Source: Woeseia sp034521225
GTDB taxonomy: Bacteria > Pseudomonadota > Gammaproteobacteria > Steroidobacterales > Woeseiaceae
Assembly: GCA_034521225.1 (NCBI GenBank)
Contig: JAXHMR010000031.1
Coordinates: 1 to 64,000, forward strand
Length of the DNA stretch: 64,000 nucleotides
Direction: 5' to 3'
Below the pieces are notes generated by a model, which made no database searches, was not told where the DNA came from, and was given only the letters and a program-made list of their open reading frames with translations. Made by a program: the position numbers and the translations under genes. This document shows, piece after piece, positions 55,997 to 64,000 of the stretch; the stretch's first letter is position 1, and every line of letters starts with the position of its first letter.

Positions 55997-56550
55997 GCGG
56001 ATCCCTTTGCAGCGTCACGGGCGCGGCGCGACCAGGACCAGACGTAGTCCATGCCACTCAAGACAACGGTAACGAGAACGCCCGCGCCGACAATGGTGAT
56101 AGTGGCGAGCGGCGGCCAGTCGAACGACGCCTGGCTCAATATCAGGAGTACGAATAACAGTTCCAGCGCCGTATTCAGCTTGCTTAAGCGCGTGGGTGCG
56201 CCCTCGACCGGGCCGATCAGAAAATGATAAAGCGTGGCACCGGCGACAATGACCGCATCGCGGATGATGACGGCCGCCGCCAGCCAGAACGGGATGTCGC
56301 CGGTATAGACCAGCGTCACGAACAGGCCCGCAATCAGCAGCTTGTCAGCAATGGGGTCAAGGAGCGCCCCCAACCACGTGCGCCAGTCAAACTGCTTCGC
56401 CAGGTAGCCATCGAAGACGTCAGTGACGCCCGCGAAAAGGAACAGCAGCAGTGCCGCCGGGTAATGCCCGGCGATGATCAGCCACAGGATCGGGCCTACC
56501 AGTGCTATGCGCAATAACGACAACGCATTTGGCAGCCAGCGCAATGACAT
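55993..56550 (-). CDS. CDP-alcohol phosphatidyltransferase (PgsA-like)
   Basis: 185 residues, six membrane helices. The CDP-alcohol motif reads VTDVFDGYLAKQFDWRTWLG and then ALLDPIADK, that is D-x2-D-G-x2-A-K...G-x3-D-x3-D. The usual Arg after Ala is a Lys. The N-terminus MSLRWLPNALSLLRIALVGP is typical of phosphatidylglycerophosphate synthase-like enzymes. It probably makes phosphatidylglycerophosphate or cardiolipin from CDP-diacylglycerol. Confidence 0.88.
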   Translation of the reverse strand: MSLRWLPNALSLLRIALVGPILWLIIAGHYPAALLLFLFAGVTDVFDGYLAKQFDWRTWLGALLDPIADKLLIAGLFVTLVYTGDIPFWLAAAVIIRDAVIVAGATLYHFLIGPVEGAPTRLSKLNTALELLFVLLILSQASFDWPPLATITIVGAGVLVTVVLSGMDYVWSWSRRARDAAKGSA

Positions 56551-56551
56551 G

Positions 56552-57691
56552 TTACTGCACCGGCGCCCCGGCGCCCTTGTCGTTATACAGGTACTTTAGT
56601 GACGGCTCCCCCTCGAGGTCCGGGGGTCCGGCAAAGTCGTTCTCTACACGCAGCAGCTGGCCGCTGAAGTCGAGCGCGGCCGCAAGCCGCTCGGCGCCAC
56701 CGTTAATTGCGACCTGGTAACTGATGCGATCACCCGCGACCGATTCCACACGATAGCGCTCGATGGCACTGATGTTATCCATCACGCGCTGAACTTCGCC
56801 GTAGGCGGCAATCGAGGCAATCCCGGACACTGCGAGCGCAACCGTTTCCACCGGCGCATTGCCGGCGACAGAGAGCTGCCCGGCCAGCGTGTCCGCCAGC
56901 AAATGAATGACCTCGTCGGGTTCGCCACTCCATTGCCGCTGCTGGCCGCCGGAATAGAATGTCCACCGGTTGCGTTCAGCCACGTCCGGACGCAACCGGC
57001 CGACCAGCACCGCGCGTGCGCCAAAACGCTCTGAAACCTCGAGTAACTGGTCATGAAACCCGCCCCAGACATCGCTGAAATTAATACCGGCGCGATCATC
57101 TTCGCTGAGTTCGGGCAACAGGACCGGCACGCCGCGTTGCTCTGCGGTCCGGCGCACGAGCGTTTGAATCTGTTGGTCTCGCCCGGGTTCGCCCGCGGGC
57201 AGACCCGTGGACGGCGCTTCGCCGGCGCCGAGCAGCTCGCGCTCGCCCTGGCCCCAGTCCACGGCAAGCCAGACGACAGTCAGTGGCCGGTCCCGATCCC
57301 ACACCGGAAATCCCGTCTGGCTGACGAGCGCTTCGATTGCGGCACCGTCCATCGACACGCGCAACGTATTGTTGTCGCCGGGCCGGAACTGCAGCACGTA
57401 GCGCGCCGGATTCGGAAACAGTTCGTTCAGTTCACGCGATAATGCGGCCTGTTCGGAGCCCGTGATGCGCACCAGTATCTGCTGCAGCGCCCGCCCGTAC
57501 GCCTCGTCGCGCGCGCGCGGGTCGTTCGGATCACTCAGCTGCACCTCGGCGGTGTACAGCGACTCCATTTCCACGCTGCCTGCGAGCGGCGGCAACGGCA
57601 GCATCGCCACCAGCAGCGCGACGGCCAGCAGCAGTCTCGTGCGCGGCAGACGGCGCGCGGGAATGCCGCAACAGGTTGAATCTATCCTCAT
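56552..57691 (-). CDS. DUF2066 exported protein
   Basis: 379 residues. Signal peptide about MRIDSTCCGIPARRLPRTRL then LLAVALLVAMLPLPPLAGS. The family core is VEMESLYTAEVQLSDPNDPR, ARDEAYGRALQQILVRITGS, FPNPARYVLQFRPGDNNTLR and PLTVVWLAVDWGQGERELLG. DUF2066 genes sit upstream of hda/perM in gammaproteobacteria, exactly as here. The function is unknown. I prefer the ATG at 57691 because the longer frame places 20 charged residues before the signal. Confidence 0.85.
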   Translation of the reverse strand: MRIDSTCCGIPARRLPRTRLLLAVALLVAMLPLPPLAGSVEMESLYTAEVQLSDPNDPRARDEAYGRALQQILVRITGSEQAALSRELNELFPNPARYVLQFRPGDNNTLRVSMDGAAIEALVSQTGFPVWDRDRPLTVVWLAVDWGQGERELLGAGEAPSTGLPAGEPGRDQQIQTLVRRTAEQRGVPVLLPELSEDDRAGINFSDVWGGFHDQLLEVSERFGARAVLVGRLRPDVAERNRWTFYSGGQQRQWSGEPDEVIHLLADTLAGQLSVAGNAPVETVALAVSGIASIAAYGEVQRVMDNISAIERYRVESVAGDRISYQVAINGGAERLAAALDFSGQLLRVENDFAGPPDLEGEPSLKYLYNDKGAGAPVQ

Positions 57692-57904
57692 GAAAGGCGT
57701 TCCTGGTACCGGGCCCCTGAAAGCCGCGAGGCGGCGCTTCCTGGCCGGCACGCGCTCTGCCAGCCGCTTTTGTCCGGCGATGGTGGTTTCAATGATCAGG
57801 CTCTATTATATCGTTCTCGCGCAGTTTGCCACTGATCGGCGGCACGGGGTACCTTGCGGAATCAGCAGGGCAATCCTGCCACCGACGGACACTTACCCGG
57901 ACTG

Positions 57905-58924
57905 ATGATTCACAAACCGCTAACCTATCGCGATGCGGGCGTCGACATCGATGCCGGCAACTCCCTCGTCGACCGGATCAAACCGCTGGTCGCCCGCACG
58001 AAGCGGCGTGAAGTCATGGCCGGCCTCGGCGGATTCGGCGGCCTGTTCGCGCTCGACCCGGGGCGCTACCGTGAACCCGTGCTGGTGTCCGGAACGGATG
58101 GCGTTGGCACCAAGCTGCGACTGGCCCGACAGACCGGGCTGCATGACACGATCGGCATCGATCTCGTTGCGATGTGCGTCAATGATGTGCTGGTGCAGGG
58201 TGCCGAGCCGCTGTTTTTCCTCGACTACTTCGCCTGCGGCCGGCTGGACGTCGATATCGCCGCGACGGTGATAGGCGGCATCGCGGAGGGCTGCGCACAG
58301 GCCGGCGCTGCATTAATCGGCGGCGAAACGGCTGAGATGCCGGACATGTATGCCGACGGTGACTACGATCTCGCCGGATTTTGCGTGGGCGCGGTTGAAA
58401 AGGACGAGATCATTGACGGCAGTACGATTCGGGCAGGCGACGCGATCATCGGTATCGCCTCCAGCGGCCCCCATTCGAACGGTTACTCGCTGATCCGAAA
58501 GGTGCTCGACATTGCGGACAACCGCATTATCGATGGCGTACCTGCCGATCAATTATTGATGACCCCGACCCTTATTTACGTTAAACCGGTGCTGCGCCTG
58601 ATCTCGACTCTGCCGGTAAAAGGCCTCGCGCACATTACGGGCGGCGGCATTACCGAGAATATCCCGCGCATCCTGCCCGCGGGCGTGTGTGCGGAAATCG
58701 ACACGAATTCATGGCAGCCGGGCCCCGTATTCGACTGGCTCCAGATGACCGGACGCATCGCCCGCGACGAGATGCGCCGCACGTTCAACTGTGGAGTTGG
58801 CATGATCGCCATCGTTGCGCCGGCCGATGCCGGGCGTGCCATCGAAACGCTGTCCGCGGACGGCTTGACGGCGTGGCATCTCGGCACAGTCGTGCAGGGC
58901 GACGGCGGCGTCCAGTACGTTTGA
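57905..58924 (+). CDS. purM: Phosphoribosylformylglycinamidine cyclo-ligase
   Basis: 339 residues. AIR synthetase, the fifth step of purine synthesis. Blocks: YRDAGVDIDAGNSLVDRIKP, MAGLGGFGGLFALDPGRYRE, VLVSGTDGVGTKLRLARQTG, HDTIGIDLVAMCVNDVLVQG, ALIGGETAEMPDMYADGDYD and GLAHITGGGITENIPRILPA. The start at 57905 fits MIHKPLTYRDAG. The spacer upstream holds an AT-rich CTATTATATC at 57803-57812 that could be its -10 region. The gene shares a TGATG overlap with purN. Confidence 0.97.
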   Translation: MIHKPLTYRDAGVDIDAGNSLVDRIKPLVARTKRREVMAGLGGFGGLFALDPGRYREPVLVSGTDGVGTKLRLARQTGLHDTIGIDLVAMCVNDVLVQGAEPLFFLDYFACGRLDVDIAATVIGGIAEGCAQAGAALIGGETAEMPDMYADGDYDLAGFCVGAVEKDEIIDGSTIRAGDAIIGIASSGPHSNGYSLIRKVLDIADNRIIDGVPADQLLMTPTLIYVKPVLRLISTLPVKGLAHITGGGITENIPRILPAGVCAEIDTNSWQPGPVFDWLQMTGRIARDEMRRTFNCGVGMIAIVAPADAGRAIETLSADGLTAWHLGTVVQGDGGVQYV

Positions 58925-59571
58925 TGCAGGCGCGCCCCGTACCGGCCGCCGTCCTGATCTCTGGCGGGGGCACCAACCTGCAGGCTTTTATCGACGCGGT
59001 AGCCGCCGGCATCCTCGACCTGGAGCTGTCGCTGGTTATCAGCAACCGTCATGACGCCTTCGGCCTGACCCGTGCATCGCGCGCAGGCATTGCGACGAGC
59101 TGTGTTCCTTCACGCGACTTTTCGGCACGGGAAGCATTTGACACGGCGCTCGCCGACGCCATCCGCGCCTCCGGCGCCGAACTCATCCTGCTTGCGGGAT
59201 TCATGCGTATCCTGGGCCGCGACTTCGTAACGCAGCATGCCGGGCGGGTACTGAACATACATCCTTCACTGTTGCCGAAATACCCGGGCCTCGATACGCA
59301 CGCGCGGGCCCTTGCCGCCGGGGACCGGGAGCACGGCAGCACCGTGCATTTTGTCACCGATGAACTGGACGGCGGCCCACGCATCGTCCAGGGGCGCGTG
59401 CCGGTGTTGCCTGACGACGACCCGGCCCTGCTTGCATCACGCGTGCTTGGAGTCGAGCACAGGATCTATCCCTATGCCGCGTCGCTGTACGCTGCGCGGC
59501 GTCTCGAATGCCGGGATGGAGCGTGCTGGCTCGATGGCGCCCCGCTGGCCGAACCGCTGCAATACGAGTGA
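58924..59571 (+). CDS. purN: Phosphoribosylglycinamide formyltransferase
   Basis: 215 residues. It transfers a formyl group from 10-formyltetrahydrofolate to GAR. Blocks: AAVLISGGGTNLQAFIDAVA, LSLVISNRHDAFGLTRASRA, ELILLAGFMRILGRDFVTQH, RVLNIHPSLLPKYPGLDTHA (catalytic Asn and His) and GSTVHFVTDELDGGPRIVQG (catalytic Asp). Its ATG overlaps the purM stop, so both are cotranslated. Confidence 0.97.
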   Translation: MQARPVPAAVLISGGGTNLQAFIDAVAAGILDLELSLVISNRHDAFGLTRASRAGIATSCVPSRDFSAREAFDTALADAIRASGAELILLAGFMRILGRDFVTQHAGRVLNIHPSLLPKYPGLDTHARALAAGDREHGSTVHFVTDELDGGPRIVQGRVPVLPDDDPALLASRVLGVEHRIYPYAASLYAARRLECRDGACWLDGAPLAEPLQYE

Positions 59572-59578
59572 CAGGCTC

Positions 59579-60146
59579 TCAGGCGCGCGGCAGCGTAACG
59601 CCCGTTTGTCCCTGGTATTTGCCGCCGCGATCGCGGTAGGACAGTTCGCATTCCTCGTCGGACTCCAGAAACAGCATTTGCGCGACACCTTCGTTGGCAT
59701 AGATTTTCGCCGGAAGCGGTGTCGTATTCGAGAACTCGAGCGTCACGTGCCCTTCCCATTCCGGTTCGAGCGGCGTCACGTTGACGATGATTCCGCAACG
59801 TGCGTAGGTCGATTTGCCGACGCAGATTGTCAGGACCTTGCGGGGAATGCGGAAGTATTCGACCGTGCGCGCCAGCGCGAAGGAGTTCGGCGGGATAATG
59901 CAGACATCACCGGTCTTGTCGACGAAACTCGATTCGTCGAATTTCTTCGGATCTACAATCGCCGATTCAATGTTCGTGAACACCTTGAACTCGCTGGAAC
60001 ACCGGACATCATAGCCGTAGCTCGACGTGCCGTAGGAAACGATCTGGCCGCTGTCATTGTCGGCGCACCTGCTGCGGTGCGAACGGTTCGATCATGCCGT
60101 GCTCTTCTGCCATGCGGCGGATCCAGCGATCCGACTTGATGCTCAT
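59579..60146 (-). CDS. dcd: dCTP deaminase, one frameshift
   Basis: It converts dCTP to dUTP for thymidylate synthesis. The N-terminus is MSIKSDRWIRRMAEEHGMIE and FAPQQVR. A slip near 60,067 leads to DSGQIVSYGTSSYGYDVRCS, VFTNIESAIVDPKKFDESSF, CIIPPNSFALARTVEYFRIP, VGKSTYARCGIIVNVTPLEP and the catalytic EWEGHVTLEFSNTTPLPAKI. It ends YQGQTGVTLPRA. The ATG overlaps the stop of mrp (TGATG). The order mrp-dcd is conserved in gammaproteobacteria. Confidence 0.95.
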
Positions 60147-61237
60147 CAGCTGTCCTCAACGACGATGTTCGGGAATTTACGGCTGTAGTCACGTCCCCGC
60201 ATCGCAAGACGCGCCGCCATGCGCCGGGCCGTGCGGCGATAGGCCTGTGCGGCGGCACTGTCCGGGTCCGCAACGACTGTTGGCGTGCCACTGTCGGCTT
60301 GCAGCCGGATAGCGATTTCGAGCGGCAGCTGGCCGAGCAGTTCCACGTCGTAATCCTTCGACATCTGCTCGCCGCCGCCACTGCCGAACAGCGGTGCTTC
60401 GTGGCCGCACTGGCTGCAGATATGCGTGCTCATGTTTTCAACGATCCCGAGTACCGGTACCGATACCTTGCGGAACATCTGCAGGCCCTTGCGCGCATCG
60501 AGCAGGGCGATGTCCTGCGGCGTCGTGACGATGACCGCGCCGGAGACCGGCACACGCTGCGACAGCGTCAGCTGGATGTCGCCGGTGCCGGGCGGCATGT
60601 CGACGATCAGGTAGTCGAGCTCTGACCAGGCGGTCTGCTGCAGCAGCTGGTTCAGCGCCTGGGTCACCATCGGGCCGCGCCAGACCATCGGCTGCTCGGC
60701 ATCGACCAGGAAGCCGACCGACATGACTTCGACGCCGTGCGCCTTCAGCGGCTCCATCATCTTGCCGTCGCTCAGCGGCTGCTCACCGGCCAGCCCGAGC
60801 ATCAGGGGCTGGCTGGGGCCGTAGATGTCCGCATCCAGGATGCCGACCGACGCGCCATCGGCGGCCAGCGCCAGCGCGAGGTTGACCGCGGTCGTCGACT
60901 TGCCGACGCCGCCCTTGCCTGACGCGATGGCGATGATGTTGCTGACGTTAGCCAGCGGCTTCAGGTTCGGTTGCACGCCGTGCGCGCGGATCCGGCTGCT
61001 GATCGAGATACGGATCGTGTCGCTACCGGTTATTTTTCTCCCGATTTCCTCAAAGTGCGCCTCAAGGGCCTGCATGAGACCAGCGGCAGGTATGCCCAGC
61101 TCGACGCCAATGTCAACGACGTCGCCACTGCTTTCCGCCTTGACGACGCGGCCAATGGCCGCGAGAGGATGGCCGATTTCGGGCAATGGCGCCTGCTCCA
61201 GCGCGGTTTTGAGTTCGGAATTTGCTGACACTGTCAC
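60146..61237 (-). CDS. mrp: Iron-sulfur cluster carrier protein Mrp/ApbC
   Basis: 363 residues. The N-terminal MIP18-like domain (ALEQAPLPEIGHPLAAIGRV) is followed by the P-loop NTPase domain. Deviant Walker A is IASGKGGVGKSTTAVNLALA, followed by VGILDADIYGPSQPLMLGL, LDYLIVDMPPGTGDIQLTLS, and the cluster-binding CxxC in MSTHICSQCGHEAPLFGSGG. It carries Fe-S clusters to apo-enzymes. It is immediately upstream of dcd. Confidence 0.95.
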   Translation of the reverse strand: MTVSANSELKTALEQAPLPEIGHPLAAIGRVVKAESSGDVVDIGVELGIPAAGLMQALEAHFEEIGRKITGSDTIRISISSRIRAHGVQPNLKPLANVSNIIAIASGKGGVGKSTTAVNLALALAADGASVGILDADIYGPSQPLMLGLAGEQPLSDGKMMEPLKAHGVEVMSVGFLVDAEQPMVWRGPMVTQALNQLLQQTAWSELDYLIVDMPPGTGDIQLTLSQRVPVSGAVIVTTPQDIALLDARKGLQMFRKVSVPVLGIVENMSTHICSQCGHEAPLFGSGGGEQMSKDYDVELLGQLPLEIAIRLQADSGTPTVVADPDSAAAQAYRRTARRMAARLAMRGRDYSRKFPNIVVEDS

Positions 61238-61631
61238 ACTTCACCAAAATGCATTAGGTTAAATTTTTCCCGGTGGGCGCACTCTGCCCGCCGGGCGGCG
61301 TATTGTAGCGGAGCAGCCGGACAATTCCTGCCCCCCGGGAATGTGAGGCCGCGCCTGCCACGGTAGCCGCTGTGCAACGTGTAGCGGCCGGGTGATGTGG
61401 CATAATGCCGCGGCGAGGGGTGACGGCCGGCGTATCGTCCCCGGCAACCGCAATGGGCAAGGGGGCTGACGGTCCGGCCAGAGAATAAACATTGAGATTC
61501 ATAGTCCTTAACGCACAACAGGAATGGCGCAAGAGGATGCCGGCGCTGCGCGGCACCGTATCGCCCTGTCCGGCAATTTTTGCCGGGGCACGCCTTTCTT
61601 CCTGCATCCGGCGCCCGGAGCACGCCGTCCC
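61238..61631. other. Divergent spacer between mrp and the HEAT-kinase gene
   Basis: 394 bases holding no gene that I can support. Long antisense frames here belong to shadows of the kinase gene. The sequence TGGCATAATGCC at about 61,398 is the most promoter-like piece, with CATAAT as a possible -10 for the kinase gene. Confidence 0.35.
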
Positions 61632-64000
61632 ATGAACCTGCTGGGCGGATTTCGCGCTGACCAGCTGTTGGGCCAGCTCGCGAGCGAACAGGACATCAAT
61701 TCGCCGTCGGCACAGCGCGCGATCGAAAAACTGAAAAATCTTGGCCCGAAGGTCATTCCGCGCACGATCGATGCGCTGGCGATGAGCGACAAGACCCGCA
61801 TGATGGTGTTTGTCGACATACTCGCGAGCCAGGTCAGCGACAAGACGTTGAGGCATTACCGGGACGGCCTCGCCGACGGCGGCGACCGTGTTGTATCCGG
61901 CACGGCCTGGGCGCTGTCGAGCAGCAACAGTTACAACCCGAATTCGCTGCTGGAATTCTTTGATGACGCCGAAGTATCGAAGCCGGCACTGATCGAGATA
62001 CTGAAGGTTCACAAGCACAATCTCAGCGTGCACGACCTGCTGCGGCGCGCCTACGAGCTCGAGCCGAAGGAAAAGGCGGCGCTGTTTGGCATCATCGAGG
62101 AAATCGTTACCGAGGACATGGTCCCGGACCTGATTGCGCGCATGGGCGGCAAGGACCCGGTGATCAAGATTCACCTGATCAACCTGCTGGCCCGCTTCAA
62201 CACGACCGAAATCAACCACGCACTGGAAATGCAGCTTGGCGACGGCCACAAGATGGTACGCGCCGCGGCGCTTACTGCGCTTGCCCGGCGCAAGGGCAGC
62301 GTGGACATACGGAAAGTCGCCAAATTGCTGCTGGACCCGGATCTCGATGTGCAAAACAAGGCGGTTGATGTCCTGATCAATATCAACCATCCGGATACTG
62401 TCAAGTACCTCGTGCCCGCGCTGAAGGACGAGTCCGAATACACTCGTCGAGCAGCCGTCGAGGTCCTGAATGAAATCGGCACTACCGACTCCGTCAAGGA
62501 TCTGCTCGAAGCGTTGCAGGACGACGACTGGTGGGTAAGGGCCCGCGCCGGCGACGCACTGGCCGAAATCGGCGGCCCGAAAGTCGTTGATTCAGTGCTG
62601 CAGCTGATCAATGACAAGAACGAGGATATCCGCCGCGCCGCGATCGAAATACTGAACGCCACCAAGGATGAGCGTGCGGTTTGCGGAACTGATCAAGGCA
62701 ACCGATGACACGGACTGGTGGGTGCGCGAGCGTGCCGTTGATGCATTGTCACAGATCGGCAATAAGGAAGCCATCCCGAAGCTGGTTTCAATGCTTGGAA
62801 AAAACGCCAAGACGGACACGGTACTGGTACGTGCGCTTGGCAAGCTCGGAGACCACAACATCATCGACAAGATCGTCCCGTTGCTGCAGCGGACCGAACG
62901 CGACGTGCAGGTCGAGGCGATCAAGGCGATAGCGCACCTTACTGACCAGAAGCGCGCAGAGACCGTCCGCGGTGCGCTGGAAAAAATAAAACAATCCACG
63001 GATTCGATGATCATCAACACCGCGGACAAGGCGATCAAGGAAATCGATGCGAAGTTCTCGCGTACGGTGATGGAGGAGAATATCCGGGCCGAGAAGATTG
63101 CCGACCAGACGAAGACCCTGCTCATCGAGAACGAGGATATCGAGAGCATCATCCAGGCACCGGAAAAGAATATCCTGGATATCTCTACGCTGACGCCCGG
63201 CGATGTCATCGACGGCCGTTACAAGTACATCGAGAAAATCGGCAAGGGCGCTTTCGGCACCGTACTGCTGATGCAGGATCTCGTCGTTGACGAACGCCTG
63301 ATTCTGAAATTCCTGAATCCGAACGTCTCATCGGACGAGGAAATGATGAAGCGCTTCGTGCATGAACTCCGTTACTCGCGGAAGATCACGCATCGCAACG
63401 TCATTCGCATCTATGACTTCCTGCATCTGCAGGGCTGTTACGCAATTTCGATGGAATACTTCCCGTCGCATACGCTCGGCGGCGAAGTCGTCGATAACAA
63501 GCCGATGGACTTCAAGCGCGCGCTGCAATTTTCGCAGGACATGGCGACCGGTATGGCCGTGGCGCACCAGGCGGGTGTCATCCATCGCGACCTGAAGCCC
63601 GCGAATATCCTGATCAATGACGAATCGTTGCTGAAGATCGTCGATTTCGGCGTTGCGGCCGCGGCGAAAAGCGGCGACACGCAGCTGACCAAAACCGGTT
63701 ACGTAATCGGCTCGCCGAAATACATGGCACCTGAGCAGATTCTTGGCAAGAAGGTTGACGAGACGGCCGACATCTACAGTATTGGCGTCATCATGTACGA
63801 GATGGTGACCGGCATACCGCCCTACAGCCGGGGCGACCATATGTCAGTCATGTACCAGCATGTGCAGGGCAAGGCCAAGCTCTGCCGCGACATCAATCCA
63901 AATGTTCCCGAAGAATTTGCCGATATCATCACGAAAGCCATGTCGGTCGACAAATCGAAGCGCCACCAGTCCATGAATGACCTGATCGACGCGCTCAACG
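61632..64000 (+). CDS. HEAT-repeat / serine-threonine protein kinase fusion, one frameshift, cut by window edge
   Basis: It starts MNLLGGFRADQLLGQLASEQ. Residues to about 500 are HEAT repeats, e.g. HKMVRAAALTALARRKGSVD, SEYTRRAAVEVLNEIGTTDS, WWVRARAGDALAEIGGPKVV and, after a one-base insertion near 62,675, WWVRERAVDALSQIGNKEAI. A kinase domain follows: GRYKYIEKIGKGAFGTVLLM (P-loop), RLILKFLNP (Lys), VIHRDLKPANILINDESLLK (catalytic loop), VDFGVAAAAKSGD (DFG) and GSPKYMAPEQILGK (APE). It continues past 64000. HEAT repeats probably select partners. Divergent from mrp. Confidence 0.9.

Noticed and set aside
61254..62390. 378-residue antisense protein over the HEAT gene
   Set aside because: Complement of an evident HEAT-repeat coding sequence; composition is typical of a shadow frame.
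1..64000. rRNA genes, phage structural genes or a replication origin
   Set aside because: I looked for conserved rRNA stretches, capsid/terminase/portal genes and DnaA or Cdc6 genes and saw none. Only one tRNA is evident.

Overview
The window is two unrelated genomes joined end to end. Bases 1 to about 24,600 are haloarchaeal: acidic proteins, haloarchaeal insertion sequences, dockerin-type surface proteins, zinc-finger microproteins and winged-helix proteins typical of haloarchaeal plasmids or genomic islands. From about 24,600 to 64,000 every recognisable gene is a gammaproteobacterial core gene (folK, pcnB, lptFG, pepA, holC, valS, prfC, rimI, proS, hda, purMN, dcd, mrp). The switch occurs inside an archaeal subtilase that runs into the 3' end of a bacterial folK. 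I read it as an assembly chimera between two members of one (probably hypersaline) community, not as gene transfer.

Single-base indels are frequent in both halves. Housekeeping genes that cannot be dead in a living cell (valS, proS, prfC, hda, holC, dcd) are broken into two or more frames. Most 'pseudogenes' here are therefore more likely consensus errors than decay, and I merged the frames of each gene into one entry. The exception is the first copy of a duplicated small gene (4254-5985), which has lost its start codon and carries an insertion sequence.

Haloarchaeal half: IS6 transposase remnant at the left edge; PadR regulator; an eight-unit homing-endonuclease-associated repeat protein; a 56-residue zinc-finger protein; a TnpB insertion sequence whose exact ends are given by an uninterrupted copy of its target at 10.2 kb; a MinD-like protein with a 34-copy 27-base repeat; a PIN/UPF0175 toxin-antitoxin pair; two related dockerin-type surface proteins (10.9-13.4 kb minus, 19.2-23.1 kb plus); a five-gene overlapping operon (16.3-18.2 kb) encoding zinc-finger microproteins and a coiled-coil winged-helix protein, divergent from a winged-helix regulator with a palindromic operator candidate; and a subtilase cut off at the junction. 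A family of GC-rich dispersed non-coding repeats and several IS200/IS605-type end hairpins fill 8.5-15.3 kb.

Gammaproteobacterial half, left to right: pcnB-folK (minus), tRNA-Glu(CTC), an exported Sel1-like protein, an imine-reductase-like enzyme, a DUF2490 outer-membrane protein, a nucleotide-transporter-like MFS protein with a Tat-exported aldo/keto reductase, an RDD membrane protein, lptF-lptG, pepA-holC-valS, a moxR-DUF58-transglutaminase cluster, a UMF1-type MFS transporter, prfC, ung4-rimI, a Psd-like membrane protein, proS, a lytic transglycosylase, acylphosphatase, a lipoprotein, arsC-wrbA, DUF2066-pgsA-like-perM-hda, purM-purN, mrp-dcd, and a HEAT-repeat/Ser-Thr kinase fusion cut by the right edge. 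Long palindromic elements sit between convergent gene pairs at 32.9 and 44.5 kb.
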